Notes: a model not told the origin generated them from the sequence alone. Numbered from the stretch's first letter, positions 1 through 10,279 are shown. The stretch is 64,000 bases of DNA from Saccharicrinis fermentans DSM 9555 = JCM 21142 (GCF_000517085.1 NZ_KI912107.1:2911980-2975979); one strand, 5' to 3'. Numbers and translations: made by a program.

Positions 1-287
1 GAAGGAAGCATCATATCAATAAACTTTTGCATCCGTTCCTTGTAATGAATATCTTTTAAATTAGGCACCTTTTGGTATAATACAGGCATCACCAAACTAT
101 CGTTAACCTCCATGATAGAATCAACATTTGTGCTATTACATACCAATACCGAAACTGTATGGTTCTCCAACTCTGGCAAAGGTTGTATCAAATGAATAAT
201 CACACCTATTGCTATAACAATTAGAATAGCGATCAATGTTTTTCGTGAAAGAAAATCTACAAAAGTATTTATCGTATCATTTATCAT
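1..287 (-). CDS. Glucosaminidase-like (Bax-type) envelope protein, N-terminal part only
   Basis: The gene starts at 287 on the minus strand and runs off the left edge, so only about 95 residues are visible. It opens with a short cytoplasmic stretch, then one hydrophobic segment (roughly residues 17-36), as in a signal anchor. Further on it reads VPNLKDIHYKERMQKFIDMM followed by LPS, which resembles the segment just before the catalytic part of Bax/FlgJ-type N-acetylglucosaminidases (KxxFIxxxLP). Members cleave peptidoglycan glycan strands. The catalytic Glu lies outside the window, so the call rests on this short motif. It begins 18 bp after the permease gene ends and is probably in the same operon. 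Confidence 0.45.
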   Translation of the reverse strand, partial: MINDTINTFVDFLSRKTLIAILIVIAIGVIIHLIQPLPELENHTVSVLVCNSTNVDSIMEVNDSLVMPVLYQKVPNLKDIHYKERMQKFIDMMLP

Positions 288-305
288 AATAAACAACTTA
301 GATAT

Positions 306-1550
306 TTATTCATATCGCAATGCTTCTATGGGATCTAACTTAGAAGCTTTTATGGCAGGCATTAAACCAGAAAGCAAACCGACACCTAAACACAACACGA
401 TACTAATAATAATCCATTCCCAAGGTATTACAAAGCCAGAATCAAATATCACAGACAAAATATTTCCAACCCCAATACCCAACACAACACCACAAACACC
501 CCCTATGACACCTATCATTACAGATTCTAACAAGAACTGATCCCGAATAGCTCTTCGGGTAGCTCCTATGGCCTTACGTATACCAATCTCGCGGGTACGT
601 TCAGCCACAGCAACCAGCATAATATTCATCAATCCTATAGCTGCTCCAAATAAAGTTATAAACCCAATTACATTGGCAATCAAAGTGACACTCGACAAAT
701 TATCAATCAGCATTCGGGATAAATTATCACTCTTGACTATATTAAAATTATTTTCATCATTGGTTTTAAGTCGCCTAACCAACCTAAAGGTTCCCGTTGC
801 CTCACTCACTGCAGCATCCATTTGGGTCGTACTATTTGCCTTGACTTCTATTTTATACGACATTTTAGGCACACTAAAATACTGACGTACATTACTCACC
901 GGCAGCAACAATATATTATCTCCCTGTCCTCCAAAGCCCGCTCCTTTTTCTTCGAGCACACCAATCACCTTATATTTCCCTGAAGCCAAAGAAATTACCT
1001 GATTGATTGCAGACTGTTTGGCAGGAAATATTTTTTTATATAACGCAGCTCCCAGTATGGCCACATGGCGACCTTCTTGAACATCACTTTCTAAAAAGTC
1101 TCTACCGGTCTGGAGCTGATGGCCAGCCGTTAAAATAAAATTTTCATCCACTCCATAAACACTCACATTAGGATTTGTTTTTTCAGATCCATATTTAACA
1201 GTAGCTCCTCCCGAAGCATGATAAGATATTGTAACAATTGCCGGAAAACTAAATTGTTCCTTGAAAGCTGAGGCTTCTTTGTAAGATATAAAACTATGAC
1301 GCTTCGTCGTGCGTTTTCGTTTTCCAATCTGGATATTTTGTCCTCTATTTTCGATGGTAAAAGTATTGGCTCCCATCCCCGTAAAGTTACTGGAAATAGC
1401 AGTTTCGATCGACTGCACCGCAGTAATAATACCAATTAGTGCAGTAATACCAATGGTTATAATCACTATAGTAAGAATCGTTCGCAGCTTATTGGATTTG
1501 ATGGCTCCTGCGGCTACTTTTGCATTTTCAATCAATAATTTCGACACCAT
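306..1550 (-). CDS. MacB/FtsX-family ABC transporter permease
   Basis: Inner-membrane permease of the MacB/LolC type, which couples a separate ATPase to periplasmic export or lipoprotein handling. It has an N-terminal membrane segment (about residues 19-40, [20 protein letters not shown]), a periplasmic MacB_PCD-like domain, then three C-terminal membrane segments. The signature [20 protein letters not shown], typical of FtsX permeases, follows the second segment. The ATG at 1550 is chosen because [13 protein letters not shown] matches the usual family N-terminus; the frame is open further upstream but only from non-ATG codons. No ATPase or membrane-fusion gene is visible here. The substrate cannot be told. 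Confidence 0.85.
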   Translation of the reverse strand: MVSKLLIENAKVAAGAIKSNKLRTILTIVIITIGITALIGIITAVQSIETAISSNFTGMGANTFTIENRGQNIQIGKRKRTTKRHSFISYKEASAFKEQFSFPAIVTISYHASGGATVKYGSEKTNPNVSVYGVDENFILTAGHQLQTGRDFLESDVQEGRHVAILGAALYKKIFPAKQSAINQVISLASGKYKVIGVLEEKGAGFGGQGDNILLLPVSNVRQYFSVPKMSYKIEVKANSTTQMDAAVSEATGTFRLVRRLKTNDENNFNIVKSDNLSRMLIDNLSSVTLIANVIGFITLFGAAIGLMNIMLVAVAERTREIGIRKAIGATRRAIRDQFLLESVMIGVIGGVCGVVLGIGVGNILSVIFDSGFVIPWEWIIISIVLCLGVGLLSGLMPAIKASKLDPIEALRYE

Positions 1551-1750
1551 ATCTTCATTGAATTGATCATAAAGATAGATAAAAATACCTATATACATAG
1601 CGCATCAAACCTATGCATCCCATTTGCCTTATCGCATGATTCATTCCATAAAATTGTTAGTTCAAACAAAAACAGCTTATAACTCCTGAACTATAGAACA
1701 CATTTGTTGTTTGAACAGTCGTACTAAATATAAAAACAACAAATATAAAT

Positions 1751-2383
1751 ATGGATTTATTAGAACGTTTACAATGGCGTTATGCCACAAAAAAGATGAA
1801 CGGAACACAGGTTCCTCAAGAGAAGATTGACAGAATACTAGAAGCTGCCAGACTAGCTCCTACCTCGAGCGGATTACAGCCCTATGAAATATTTGTGGTT
1901 ACCAATCAGGAAATCAAAGAAAAAATTAAGCCAGTTGCCTGGGATCAAGAACAAATTACCGATTGTTCACATCTTTTGGTTTTTGCCGCATGGGACAATT
2001 ATACAGAGGAACGTATCAATCATATGTTTGATTTAACCAATGAGATTAGAGGTTTCAAAAACGAAGGTTGGGAGAATTACCGTCAAATGCTATTGAGTTC
2101 GTATCCTCAACGAACACCAGAGGAAAACTTCATTCACACTTCAAAACAAGCTTATATAGGTTTTTCTGCCGCCATTACTGCTGCAGCTTTTGAAGAAGTT
2201 GACGCCACGCCCATGGAAGGCTTTGATCCGGCTGCCGTGGATGAAATCTTACAGTTAAAAGAAAAAAACTTAAAAAGCGTACTATTATTGCCACTGGGAT
2301 ACAGAGACGCAGAAAATGATTGGTTAGAACCTCTTACTAAGATCAGAAAAAGTAAAGAAGCGTTTATTACCGAAATAAAATAA
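1751..2383 (+). CDS. NAD(P)H-dependent nitroreductase family oxidoreductase (NfsB-like)
   Basis: FMN-binding cytoplasmic oxidoreductase of 210 residues, the usual length for the NfsB/YdgI branch. Motifs seen: RYATKKMNG near the N-terminus, the flavin-contacting stretch AARLAPTSSGLQPYEIFVVT (residues 33-52), and the C-terminal block LLLPLGYRDAENDWL with the family's LGYR segment. Such enzymes reduce nitroaromatics or quinones with NAD(P)H; the natural substrate is unknown. It is a single gene, divergent from the permease and followed by its own terminator. Confidence 0.85.
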   Translation: MDLLERLQWRYATKKMNGTQVPQEKIDRILEAARLAPTSSGLQPYEIFVVTNQEIKEKIKPVAWDQEQITDCSHLLVFAAWDNYTEERINHMFDLTNEIRGFKNEGWENYRQMLLSSYPQRTPEENFIHTSKQAYIGFSAAITAAAFEEVDATPMEGFDPAAVDEILQLKEKNLKSVLLLPLGYRDAENDWLEPLTKIRKSKEAFITEIK

Positions 2384-2413
2384 CCGCTTTAAGCAAGCAA
2401 CAATAAACATTTT

Positions 2414-2446
2414 ATCCCTGAGACTATAAGTCTACAGGGATTTTTT
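2414..2446 (+). terminator. Rho-independent terminator after nitroreductase
   Basis: ATCCCTG and CAGGGAT (with an inner GACT/AGTC pair) form a hairpin followed by six T. It lies 30 bp after the nitroreductase stop. Confidence 0.8.
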
Positions 2447-2818
2447 ATGCCAGACAAATTAATTTTAACTTGACAAGCAAAATTTATACTTGATCCCTTA
2501 GGTTTTCAATGGTCCATAAAACATGAAGTAACAAAAACATTTTATTAAGTACCAGCTAACTAAGCTATAAAGCCATTAACAAATCACGTAGATTCTTAAA
2601 CATTCCTCCCCAACAAATGTTATAGTGCATATTCATTAAAAGGGAGTGAATAACCATGACAAAAAGCAGTTTTTCTCTATTTTTTACTAATTTTGTTCAC
2701 TTCAGGCAATTATAAATTATACAGCAAGGAAAAAGCTTATGGCAGTAAAAATAAGCTTATCCAGAAACATAGCATGCTTAATACAATATTTTAAAAACAT
2801 TAAAACGAATCAATAATT
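2447..2818 (+). promoter_or_regulatory. Long leader/promoter region of aconitase
   Basis: 372 bp without a convincing gene. A TAATTTTG match to the Bacteroidota -7 element lies at 2688-2695, which would give a leader of about 115 nt. I see no clear -33 partner. A 19-codon ORF with a Shine-Dalgarno-like AGGGAG (about 2656-2715) is possible but unsupported. Confidence 0.3.
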
Positions 2819-5077
2819 ATGGCGTTCGACATTGAAATGATAAAAAAAGTGTATGCCCAAATGGGAGCTAAAATAAATCAGGCTCGTAATATTTTGGACA
2901 AACCGCTAACGCTTACCGAAAAAATTCTTTATGCCCATCTGGCCCAAGAAACAACAGTCCCTTTCAAAAGAGGTGAATCGTATGTAAATTTCAACCCCGA
3001 CCGCGTGGCTATGCAAGATGCCACGGCTCAAATGGCTTTACTACAATTTATGCAAGCAGGAAAAGATAAAGTAGCTGTTCCTTCTACTGTTCATGCCGAC
3101 CACCTGATACAAGCTAAAGTTGAAGCCACCACCGATTTAGCCACTGCCAAAAATACCAACAAAGAAGTTTATGATTTTTTAAGCTCCGTAACAAGCCGCT
3201 ACGGCATTGGCTTTTGGAAACCTGGCGCAGGTATTATTCACCAGGTAGTATTAGAAAATTACGCTTTCCCGGGAGGAATGATGATTGGTACAGATTCACA
3301 TACTGTGAATGCTGGGGGATTAGGAATGGTGGCCATTGGTGTTGGAGGTGCAGATGCAGTTGATGTGATGGCAGGTATGCCTTGGGAACTAAAATTCCCT
3401 CGATTAATTGGTGTTAAGCTTACCGGCAAGTTAAGTGGCTGGACTGCTCCCAAAGATATCATCTTAAAGGTAGCAGGAATACTTACGGTTAAGGGAGGTA
3501 CAGGTTGTATCGTTGAGTATTTTGGAGAGGGTGCAGAGTCTCTTTCATGTACTGGTAAGGGAACTATCTGTAACATGGGAGCTGAAATAGGGGCTACCAC
3601 TTCTACTTTTGGTTACGATTTCTCAATGGAACGCTATCTAAGAGCCACCAACCGTCATGACGTGGCGGATGCAGCAAATGAAGTTAAAGACCTGCTAACG
3701 GCAGACGCCGAAGTATATGCAGAACCAGAAAAATATTTCGATCAGGTGATCGAGATTAATCTTAATGAGTTAGAACCACATTTGAATGGTCCTTTTACGC
3801 CAGATAAGGCTACCCCAATCAGTCAAATGAAAAAGGAAGCCGAGGAAAACGGATGGCCTACAAAAATTGAAGTTGGTTTAATAGGCTCATGCACCAACTC
3901 GTCTTACGAAGACATTTCCAAAGCAGCTTCCGTTGCAGAAGATGCAGTAAAAAAAGGATTAAAAGCCAAAGCGGAGTTTTCCATTACACCTGGATCAGAA
4001 CAAGTACGCTACACCATTGACAGAGATGGTATGGTAGATACTTTTAAAAAGATTGATGGCGTTGTTTTTGCCAACGCGTGTGGCCCTTGTATTGGAATGT
4101 GGGCTCGCATGGGAGCTGAAAAACAAGAAAAAAATACCATTGTACACTCATTCAACCGTAACTTTGCCAAACGCGCCGATGGCAACCCAAACACCTTTGC
4201 CTTTGTTGGCTCACCCGAACTGGTAACAGCCTTGGCTATTGCCGGAGACCTGAGATTCAACCCACTAACCGATAAATTAATCAATAATAAAGGCGAAGAA
4301 GTGGCTCTAAATCCACCCAAAGGAGATGAGCTACCTCCCAAAGGCTTTGATGTAGAAGACCCCGGCTACCAGGAACCTGCTGCTGACGGATCAAACATTG
4401 ATGTCATCGTTTCTCCCAAAAGTGACAGGTTGCAGTTACTAGAACCTTTTGCAGAGTGGGATGGACAAAATTTAACAGGTGTTAAACTATTGATCAAAGC
4501 AGAAGGTAAATGTACTACAGACCATATTTCAATGGCCGGACCATGGCTGAAATACAGAGGTCACCTGGATAATATTTCTAACAACATGTTGATTGGAGCG
4601 GTTAACAAATTTAACGGAGAAACCAACAAAGTAAAATCGCAACTAACAGGTGAATATGGCGAAGTACCTGCTACGCAACGTGCTTACAAAGCAGCAGGCA
4701 TACCAACCATTGTAGTGGGCGACCACAACTATGGCGAAGGGTCTTCTCGCGAACATGCTGCAATGGAACCACGTCATTTGGGAGTAAAGGTTGTATTGGT
4801 AAAAAGTTTTGCCCGTATACACGAAACAAACCTTAAAAAACAAGGTATGCTAGGAATAACCTTTGCTAACGAGGCCGATTACGACAAGGTACAAGAAGAT
4901 GACACTTTTAATTTTAGCGACCTCAAAGAATTCGCTCCCGGTAAACCTTTAACAATAGAGATTATTCATGGTGATGGAAGTAAAGACCAGATAATGGCCA
5001 ACCATACCTATAATCAACAACAAATTGAATGGTTTAAAAATGGCAGTGCCTTAAACCTCATTAAAAAGCAAAATTAA
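2819..5077 (+). CDS. acn: Aconitate hydratase (mitochondrial-type)
   Basis: TCA-cycle enzyme that isomerises citrate and isocitrate through cis-aconitate in the cytoplasm. The 752-residue length and order of blocks fit the mitochondrial-type aconitase rather than AcnA (~890) or AcnB. The [4Fe-4S] ligands are visible as [11 protein letters not shown] and [10 protein letters not shown] (one Cys plus a CxxC). The substrate-binding blocks [14 protein letters not shown] and [12 protein letters not shown] are intact. It is a single gene between two terminators. Confidence 0.95.
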   Translation: MAFDIEMIKKVYAQMGAKINQARNILDKPLTLTEKILYAHLAQETTVPFKRGESYVNFNPDRVAMQDATAQMALLQFMQAGKDKVAVPSTVHADHLIQAKVEATTDLATAKNTNKEVYDFLSSVTSRYGIGFWKPGAGIIHQVVLENYAFPGGMMIGTDSHTVNAGGLGMVAIGVGGADAVDVMAGMPWELKFPRLIGVKLTGKLSGWTAPKDIILKVAGILTVKGGTGCIVEYFGEGAESLSCTGKGTICNMGAEIGATTSTFGYDFSMERYLRATNRHDVADAANEVKDLLTADAEVYAEPEKYFDQVIEINLNELEPHLNGPFTPDKATPISQMKKEAEENGWPTKIEVGLIGSCTNSSYEDISKAASVAEDAVKKGLKAKAEFSITPGSEQVRYTIDRDGMVDTFKKIDGVVFANACGPCIGMWARMGAEKQEKNTIVHSFNRNFAKRADGNPNTFAFVGSPELVTALAIAGDLRFNPLTDKLINNKGEEVALNPPKGDELPPKGFDVEDPGYQEPAADGSNIDVIVSPKSDRLQLLEPFAEWDGQNLTGVKLLIKAEGKCTTDHISMAGPWLKYRGHLDNISNNMLIGAVNKFNGETNKVKSQLTGEYGEVPATQRAYKAAGIPTIVVGDHNYGEGSSREHAAMEPRHLGVKVVLVKSFARIHETNLKKQGMLGITFANEADYDKVQEDDTFNFSDLKEFAPGKPLTIEIIHGDGSKDQIMANHTYNQQQIEWFKNGSALNLIKKQN

Positions 5078-5107
5078 TCCACAGCTACTGAGCTGTTAAA
5101 AACAATG

Positions 5108-5148
5108 ACAAATAGCGTAGCCATCAATGGCTGCGTTATTTGTGTTTT
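5108..5148 (+). terminator. Strong terminator after aconitase
   Basis: A near-perfect 17-bp hairpin (ACAAATAGCGTAGCCAT paired with ATGGCTGCGTTATTTGT, two-base loop) followed by GTTTT. Confidence 0.8.
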
Positions 5149-5184
5149 AACACTATCACTTACACATTATCAGGCTAACTGGAC

Positions 5185-6006
5185 ATGGATAAAATACAAA
5201 CCAATATCAATAAATTAAATTCGTGGTTTAGCAAACACACTCAGGTTCTCATCGCTCTGTCAGGAGGCATTGATTCTTGTCTGGTAGCCTATATGGCTCG
5301 GCAAGCATTGGGCAAAACAAATGCCATTGCGGTCATCAGTAATTCCGCCAGTTTAAAAGAGAAGGATTTAGTAGATGCACGTGACTTTGCCCTGAATTAC
5401 GACATCCAACTCATTGAAATTGACGCCAATGAAATCAACGACATCAACTACAGCTCCAACCCAATTAACCGTTGCTACTATTGCAAATCTAATCTATACA
5501 AATCCATTCGTGAACTAGCCAACACTTCCTATCCCAATTATGAAATCACAAATGGAAACAATTATGACGACATGGGTGATTACCGTCCGGGTATGCAAGC
5601 AGCAGATGAGTTTCAAGTATTTAGTCCGCTATTGGAATGCGGTATCAACAAAGAAAGCATTCGGCAGATCAGCCAACATTTCAATCTAAAAATATGGAAT
5701 AAACCGGCGAGCCCCTGCTTAAGCAGTCGTTTCCCCTACGGAGAAGCGATTACTTCAGAAAGACTCAATATGATTGAAAATGCAGAAAACCTACTAAACA
5801 CCAATGGTTTTAATGAGGTAAGGGTAAGATATAGAAAAGGAAACGCAAGCATAGAAGTACCCCACAATGAAATTCCCAGACTCAAATCCATCTTCTCAAA
5901 GCAAGTACAAGATAAGATCGCCGAATTTGGATTCAAGACTGTTCATATTGACGAGGAAGGGCTCATATCAGGAAAGCTAAATAGAGATATTAATAAAAGT
6001 CGGTAG
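5185..6006 (+). CDS. larE: ATP-dependent sacrificial sulfur transferase LarE
   Basis: PP-loop enzyme that adenylates a nicotinic-acid-derived dinucleotide carboxylate and donates sulfur to build the nickel-pincer cofactor (NPN) of lactate racemase-type enzymes. Seen: the PP-loop LSGGIDSCLVAY (about residues 25-36), NRCYYCKSNLY with a CxxC, and KPASPCLSSRFPYG, where the Cys aligns with the sacrificial Cys of LarE. At 273 residues it is full length. LarB, LarC and LarA are not in the window, so the gene stands alone here. Confidence 0.85.
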   Translation: MDKIQTNINKLNSWFSKHTQVLIALSGGIDSCLVAYMARQALGKTNAIAVISNSASLKEKDLVDARDFALNYDIQLIEIDANEINDINYSSNPINRCYYCKSNLYKSIRELANTSYPNYEITNGNNYDDMGDYRPGMQAADEFQVFSPLLECGINKESIRQISQHFNLKIWNKPASPCLSSRFPYGEAITSERLNMIENAENLLNTNGFNEVRVRYRKGNASIEVPHNEIPRLKSIFSKQVQDKIAEFGFKTVHIDEEGLISGKLNRDINKSR

Positions 6007-6166
6007 CCTCCGCTATAAAGAAATTCTCTAAAACAAGCAGCCCTAAAAACATCATTTACCGCAAGCTTATTAACTTATTCATAAATACTTAAAAAAACAA
6101 ACTTTGAAAATACACATTAGTTTCCATAAACTAATAAAATCTTTTTCAAATAGTAATTAATTATTT

Positions 6167-6174
6167 TACCTTTG
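6167..6174 (+). promoter_or_regulatory. Promoter -7 element of the cold-shock-domain gene
   Basis: TACCTTTG matches TAnnTTTG. Transcription would start near 6180, leaving a leader of about 138 nt, long enough for temperature-dependent leader folding of the kind known for cold-shock genes (inference). The rest of the 311-bp gap 6007-6317 shows no gene. Confidence 0.5.
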
Positions 6175-6317
6175 TACGCAGTAATAGGCAAGAAATATCC
6201 TTTCAAGTAATATTCTGTTCATTCATACACTCCTTTTTGGCTCTTGATTGTACATTTACGAATCATATTTTCTTTCTCATTACGCATAACTTTAATATAA
6301 TATTTAAAACATATTGA

Positions 6318-6761
6318 ATGGGGAGATCTCAAGAAACATTTGGTAAAAAAGACAAAGAACAAAAAAGAAAGAAAAAGCGTAAAGACAAAGCCTTACGCAA
6401 AGAAGAGCGAAAAGCGAACTCGTCTGATGGCAGCTTAGATAATATGATTGCATACGTGGATGAGAACGGAATGATTACGGACACTCCACCGGATTTGACC
6501 AAAAAGAAAAAGATAAAAGCCGAAAATATAGAAATATCTGTTCCTAAGAAAGAAGATATTGAAGAACCCATTCGAACAGGTCGTGTTGAGTTCTTTAATC
6601 ACGACAAAGGTTACGGATTCATCAAAGACCTTGATACACAAGAGAAATTCTTTGTTCACGTAAATGGCTTAATCGACGAAGTCATTGAAGGTAACAAAGT
6701 TAATTTTGAGCTTGAAAAAGGACTGAAAGGAATGAATGCCGTGAGAGTAAAAAAGATATAA
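6318..6761 (+). CDS. Cold-shock-domain protein with lysine-rich N-terminal extension
   Basis: The C-terminal 65 residues form a cold-shock domain: RTGRVEFFNHDKGYGFIKD carries RNP1 (KGYGFI) and KFFVHVNGL carries RNP2 (FFVHV). Such domains bind single-stranded RNA/DNA and act as RNA chaperones. The first ~40 residues are very basic (KKDKEQKRKKKRKDK), followed by an acidic, low-complexity linker, so the protein is about twice as long as a plain Csp. This extended form is common in Bacteroidota. The leader is long and a convergent hairpin follows. Confidence 0.85.
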   Translation: MGRSQETFGKKDKEQKRKKKRKDKALRKEERKANSSDGSLDNMIAYVDENGMITDTPPDLTKKKKIKAENIEISVPKKEDIEEPIRTGRVEFFNHDKGYGFIKDLDTQEKFFVHVNGLIDEVIEGNKVNFELEKGLKGMNAVRVKKI

Positions 6762-6781
6762 TATAGAGTGTAAGAAATAAA

Positions 6782-6818
6782 GAATTGTCTCTAAATAACT
6801 ACATTTTTGAGACAATTC
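6782..6818. terminator. Convergent hairpin between csp-type gene and siroheme fusion gene
   Basis: GAATTGTCTC and GAGACAATTC form a 10-bp stem between two converging genes (stops at 6761 and 6830). T-rich flanks suggest it can serve both directions. Confidence 0.6.
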
Positions 6819-6829
6819 ATTTCACACAG

Positions 6830-8575
6830 CTAACTTTCTTCTTTAACGGTATCATTGCTTAGCAATTCACGATAACGCTTTTCCGTCAACCTTCCTCTGC
6901 ATTTAACCTTTAAATGCGTTGGCACATGAGCATAAACGGCAAAAAAGGCTTCAACCGTTGCTGGTGAGGTGAAAACAACACCCTCAAACCTATCTAAGCT
7001 CTGCTTTACAATTGACTCATTTTGAACCACCTGAAATAGTTGCAGTTCATTTACCCGATTACCCAATCTGCGCAAACCTTTCTGTAAGGTACCTGTTGAT
7101 TGAGCAGAACAAGGTATCAGTATATTTTCACCACTTACCCTTTCCCTCCCATACATCTCCAGCATACCACTTACAGACTCTTTTTCTGACAAAGGCTGAA
7201 CTATCAAACCTTTTTCACGCAAGGCTTTTGAAGTTGTTTTACCAATAGAATCAATCTTTAAACCATACAAATCACGCACATCCTTTCCCAGATCAAAAAG
7301 TCTTTCAAAGAAATAATAAACAGCGTACCTACCTGAGAACACAATTCTATCATACGATTTCAAGCTATCCATCGCCAAACGATGGTGATGATTAAGCACA
7401 ACAGGCTCAATGGCAATCAACGGAGTATGCACCAAGTCCGTGCGATACTTGACCTCGTCCAATGAAGCACCCGTATACAACCACTTATTCTGCATTCCAG
7501 AAAACTCACCAGCCGTTTTACCCACAAAAATAATAGAAGGTGAAGGCAAGCCCGAACCCTTTTCTTTTAATTCACTTAAGTTTCCCTTGTAAATCCTTTG
7601 TCCCGGATTAGAAGCATTGTGCACCACTGCCACAGGTGTACTCTCCGGCCACCCTTCAGCAACAATAAGCCGTGCCAATTCTTGCTGATTAGATGCTCCC
7701 ATAAAAAAAACCAAGGTATCTGCCTGGGGAATTTTCACCTTATGCATATCATGTCCCGATAAAAAAGCCACTGAAGAAGCCAAGGCTCTTTCTGTAAAAG
7801 GGACCACCGCATTAGCAGCTGCAGCAAATGCACTGGAAATACCAGGGATAATTTCCGCACGCACCAATCGGCTTCTAACATAATGATACTCTTCGGCTCC
7901 ACGTCCAAAGACCAGAGGATCACCTCCTTTTAAACGCACCACCCACTTACCTTTAAGTGCCTCACGATAAATAAATTCGTTAATCTTCTCCTGATCAAAT
8001 TTATGTTTTCCTTTGCGCTTACCCACATAGACTTTTTCGGCACTAAAAGTTTTATTCAAGTAGTCCTCATTAACTAAATCATCATAAAAGATAATATCAG
8101 CGTTCTTTAAATTATATTCGGTTTTCTTTGTTATCAAACCTTCATCGCCAGGCCCAAAACCAGCCAATACCACCCTTCCCCAACCACGCCGAACATCCTT
8201 AGATTCAAAACACTTTTTTAATTTTTCATTTTCCTGACTTCCAACCAAAGCGAGTAATTCATGGAGTGAGGAAGATGTGGACACAATATTTTTAGCAGGC
8301 AACAAGGCAAAAATAGAGAGCTCTGAAAACAAGGGATATGGAAGATTCATAGCCGGCATAATATACATGTCAGCCCTGTTATTTAAAATAGATTCTCCCA
8401 GCATTTTGCTTACTGATGGAAACATAAGCTCCTCCATATCAACACTGGTGTCACCCTTTGTATCAACAAGCACCTGCTGACACCCCATGCCAAAATTCTT
8501 TAACGTCTGTTGAATACTATCAAAAGGAATCAGATGCGCACACTTATCCCCAATAGCAATTTTAATTTCTTCCAT
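6830..8575 (-). CDS. Trifunctional-looking fusion: degenerate HemC-like domain, uroporphyrinogen-III methyltransferase, HemD-like synthase
   Basis: Siroheme-pathway fusion of 581 residues. Residues ~1-105 resemble domain 1 of porphobilinogen deaminase: KIAIGDKC at the start, DTKGD, then LNNRADMYIMPAMNLP in place of the HemC LENRADIAVHSMKDVP. The HemC catalytic Asp (SMKD) is Asn here and the preceding Lys is Met, so this part is probably not catalytic. Residues ~130-370 are an S-adenosylmethionine:uroporphyrinogen-III methyltransferase (AGFGPGDEGLIT, VRLKGGDPLVFGRG, PGISSAFAAAANA). Residues ~380-570 resemble uroporphyrinogen-III synthase (HemD), with IVFSGRYAV and VVFTSPATVEAFF. It is 17 bp upstream of the usual Met8-like partner's end and forms an operon with it. 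Confidence 0.8.
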   Translation of the reverse strand: MEEIKIAIGDKCAHLIPFDSIQQTLKNFGMGCQQVLVDTKGDTSVDMEELMFPSVSKMLGESILNNRADMYIMPAMNLPYPLFSELSIFALLPAKNIVSTSSSLHELLALVGSQENEKLKKCFESKDVRRGWGRVVLAGFGPGDEGLITKKTEYNLKNADIIFYDDLVNEDYLNKTFSAEKVYVGKRKGKHKFDQEKINEFIYREALKGKWVVRLKGGDPLVFGRGAEEYHYVRSRLVRAEIIPGISSAFAAAANAVVPFTERALASSVAFLSGHDMHKVKIPQADTLVFFMGASNQQELARLIVAEGWPESTPVAVVHNASNPGQRIYKGNLSELKEKGSGLPSPSIIFVGKTAGEFSGMQNKWLYTGASLDEVKYRTDLVHTPLIAIEPVVLNHHHRLAMDSLKSYDRIVFSGRYAVYYFFERLFDLGKDVRDLYGLKIDSIGKTTSKALREKGLIVQPLSEKESVSGMLEMYGRERVSGENILIPCSAQSTGTLQKGLRRLGNRVNELQLFQVVQNESIVKQSLDRFEGVVFTSPATVEAFFAVYAHVPTHLKVKCRGRLTEKRYRELLSNDTVKEES

Positions 8576-8592
8576 ATATATTACACCTATAT

Positions 8593-9045
8593 TTAAAATG
8601 AATTTTGCAAGAAGTCCCTGATCTTATTTCTCAATGCAATAGATGCTTTCACATCCCGACCATCAGAACCAACTGCAATGGTAAATTCATCACACTTATA
8701 GATAGCCGGAGATACGAAATCACTATAAACAGCATTGTCTGCAACATTCACCAAACAACCATATTGCTTACCCTGAATACTTATCAGATGATTTAATTCA
8801 TGATTATCGGTGGTGGCATAAACCAACAAATACCCTTTTAAATCAGCCTCTTCGTACTCTCTCTCTTCTATTTCAACACCATCCATCCCTTTAATCTCCT
8901 CTAAAACCTTCGGCGCAATAACCTTAAAATCGGAAGTAAACCTTTTTAATAATTTTATTTTATGCAAAGCCACCTTACCTCCACCCACCAGCAAAATCTG
9001 CTGTTCACTTATATTAATTGAAATTGGAAGAAAAGTCATACTCAT
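8593..9045 (-). CDS. Precorrin-2 dehydrogenase / sirohydrochlorin ferrochelatase (Met8/CysG N-terminal type)
   Basis: NAD-dependent enzyme that oxidises precorrin-2 to sirohydrochlorin and may insert iron to make siroheme. The Rossmann motif is LLVGGGKVALHKIKLL near residue 20. LVNVADNAVYSDFVSPAIYK corresponds to the CysG segment NVVDxxxxxxFxxPS that contains the catalytic Asp. At 150 residues it is short; the C-terminal dimerisation part of CysG/Met8 is largely absent. Start is the ATG at 9045. It sits upstream of the SUMT-HemD fusion and is probably cotranscribed with it, giving uroporphyrinogen III to siroheme from two genes. Confidence 0.85.
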   Translation of the reverse strand: MSMTFLPISINISEQQILLVGGGKVALHKIKLLKRFTSDFKVIAPKVLEEIKGMDGVEIEEREYEEADLKGYLLVYATTDNHELNHLISIQGKQYGCLVNVADNAVYSDFVSPAIYKCDEFTIAVGSDGRDVKASIALRNKIRDFLQNSF

Positions 9046-9113
9046 CAATAAAAAATTACATCATTTCACCCCAAAGGGCCTATTTTTACCACAATACCAA
9101 TGCGAACAATACA

Positions 9114-9151
9114 AATAAAAAAATGATTATCAGCAGCATGCACTGATAATC
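9114..9151 (-). terminator. Terminator downstream of cysK (minus strand)
   Basis: GATTATCAG/CTGATAATC stem with a 9-nt loop; read on the minus strand it is followed by seven T. It separates cysK transcription from the siroheme genes. Confidence 0.75.
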
Positions 9152-9203
9152 ATCACATATCTAATTATTTAAGCACTAAATAACCCAGCCAAATAAGCTA
9201 AGT

Positions 9204-10121
9204 TTAAATTTCATAACTACTTAAATATCTTTCTCCTGTATCAGGCAATAAAACCACAATTTGTTTACCTTTCATATCATCTCTTTTAGACAACTCCAAG
9301 GCAACCCAAAGCGCAGCACCCGAAGAATACCCACACAACAAACCCTCTTCCAATGCCGCATTGTGACTTGATTGTACCGCATCTTCATTTGAAACTTGAA
9401 TAACCTCATCTATCACATCCACATTTAAGTTTGTGGGAATAAATCCAGCTCCAATACCTTGAATTTTATGAGGACCAGGCTGACCACCTGATATCACAGG
9501 AGAATCTACCGGTTCAACAGCAACTACTTTCAGGTTCGGATTTTTCTTTTTCAATTCCTCTCCTACTCCTGTGATAGTACCACCTGTTCCGACACCTGCT
9601 ACAAAAACATCCACCTTACCATCGGTATCTTTCCAAATCTCAGCTGCTGTAGTACATCTATGAATGGATGGGTTAGCCGGATTATCAAATTGTTGAGGAA
9701 TAAAGGCTTTTTTGTGTTCACTTGCTATTTCCTGCGCTTTAGAAATCGCCCCTTTCATACCTTGCGAGGCTGGCGTAAGAACAAGTTCTGCACCAAACTT
9801 CTTTAACAACTTTCGTCTCTCAATACTCATACTCTCTGGCATTGTTAATATCAACCTATACCCCTTCACCGCGGCAACAAATGCCAGACCAACTCCTGTA
9901 TTTCCACTGGTTGGCTCTACAATGACTGTATCCTTGTCTAACTTACCATTTTTTTCAGCATCAGCTATCATAGCATTCGCAATCCTATCCTTTACAGAAC
10001 TTGCCGGGTTGAAAAATTCCAGTTTAGCAACCACTTGCGCACCACCTTCGTTCATTCTGTTAATCTGTACCAATGGAGTGTTTCCGATTAACTCAATTAC
10101 ATTTTTCGCTATACCACTCAT
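9204..10121 (-). CDS. cysK: Cysteine synthase A (O-acetylserine sulfhydrylase)
   Basis: PLP enzyme that makes L-cysteine from O-acetyl-L-serine and sulfide. Seen: the PLP-lysine block [15 protein letters not shown] (K about residue 42), the substrate loop [28 protein letters not shown], and the C-terminal [15 protein letters not shown]. The end ...YLSSYEI lies in the region where CysE or CymR tails dock in other bacteria. 305 residues is the normal length. It is flanked by an Rrf2 regulator upstream on the same strand and siroheme genes downstream, a sulfur-assimilation setting. Confidence 0.95.
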   Translation of the reverse strand: MSGIAKNVIELIGNTPLVQINRMNEGGAQVVAKLEFFNPASSVKDRIANAMIADAEKNGKLDKDTVIVEPTSGNTGVGLAFVAAVKGYRLILTMPESMSIERRKLLKKFGAELVLTPASQGMKGAISKAQEIASEHKKAFIPQQFDNPANPSIHRCTTAAEIWKDTDGKVDVFVAGVGTGGTITGVGEELKKKNPNLKVVAVEPVDSPVISGGQPGPHKIQGIGAGFIPTNLNVDVIDEVIQVSNEDAVQSSHNAALEEGLLCGYSSGAALWVALELSKRDDMKGKQIVVLLPDTGERYLSSYEI

Positions 10122-10218
10122 AATTATAATTTTTATTTATTCTTTATTATTCAACACAACCCATATCATTCCACCTCTCCTCTTCCCAGTGGAAGAACAA
10201 GCTGTTCAATATTCAGTC

Positions 10219-10230
10219 ATGATTCATCAT
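10219..10230. promoter_or_regulatory. Candidate operator: small palindrome upstream of cysK
   Basis: ATGAT-TC-ATCAT lies in the 158-bp gap between the Rrf2 regulator and cysK. Its position fits an operator for the adjacent regulator, but short palindromes arise by chance and I have no second copy. Confidence 0.2.
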
Positions 10231-10279
10231 TACGTTTTCTTACCAAACTATTTCGTCGCTTAAGACATAGTGCTTATAC

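Noticed and set aside
2656-2715. 19-codon ORF with a Shine-Dalgarno-like sequence before aconitase
   Set aside because: No conserved or repeated residues and no role visible. Likely chance in AT-rich leader DNA.
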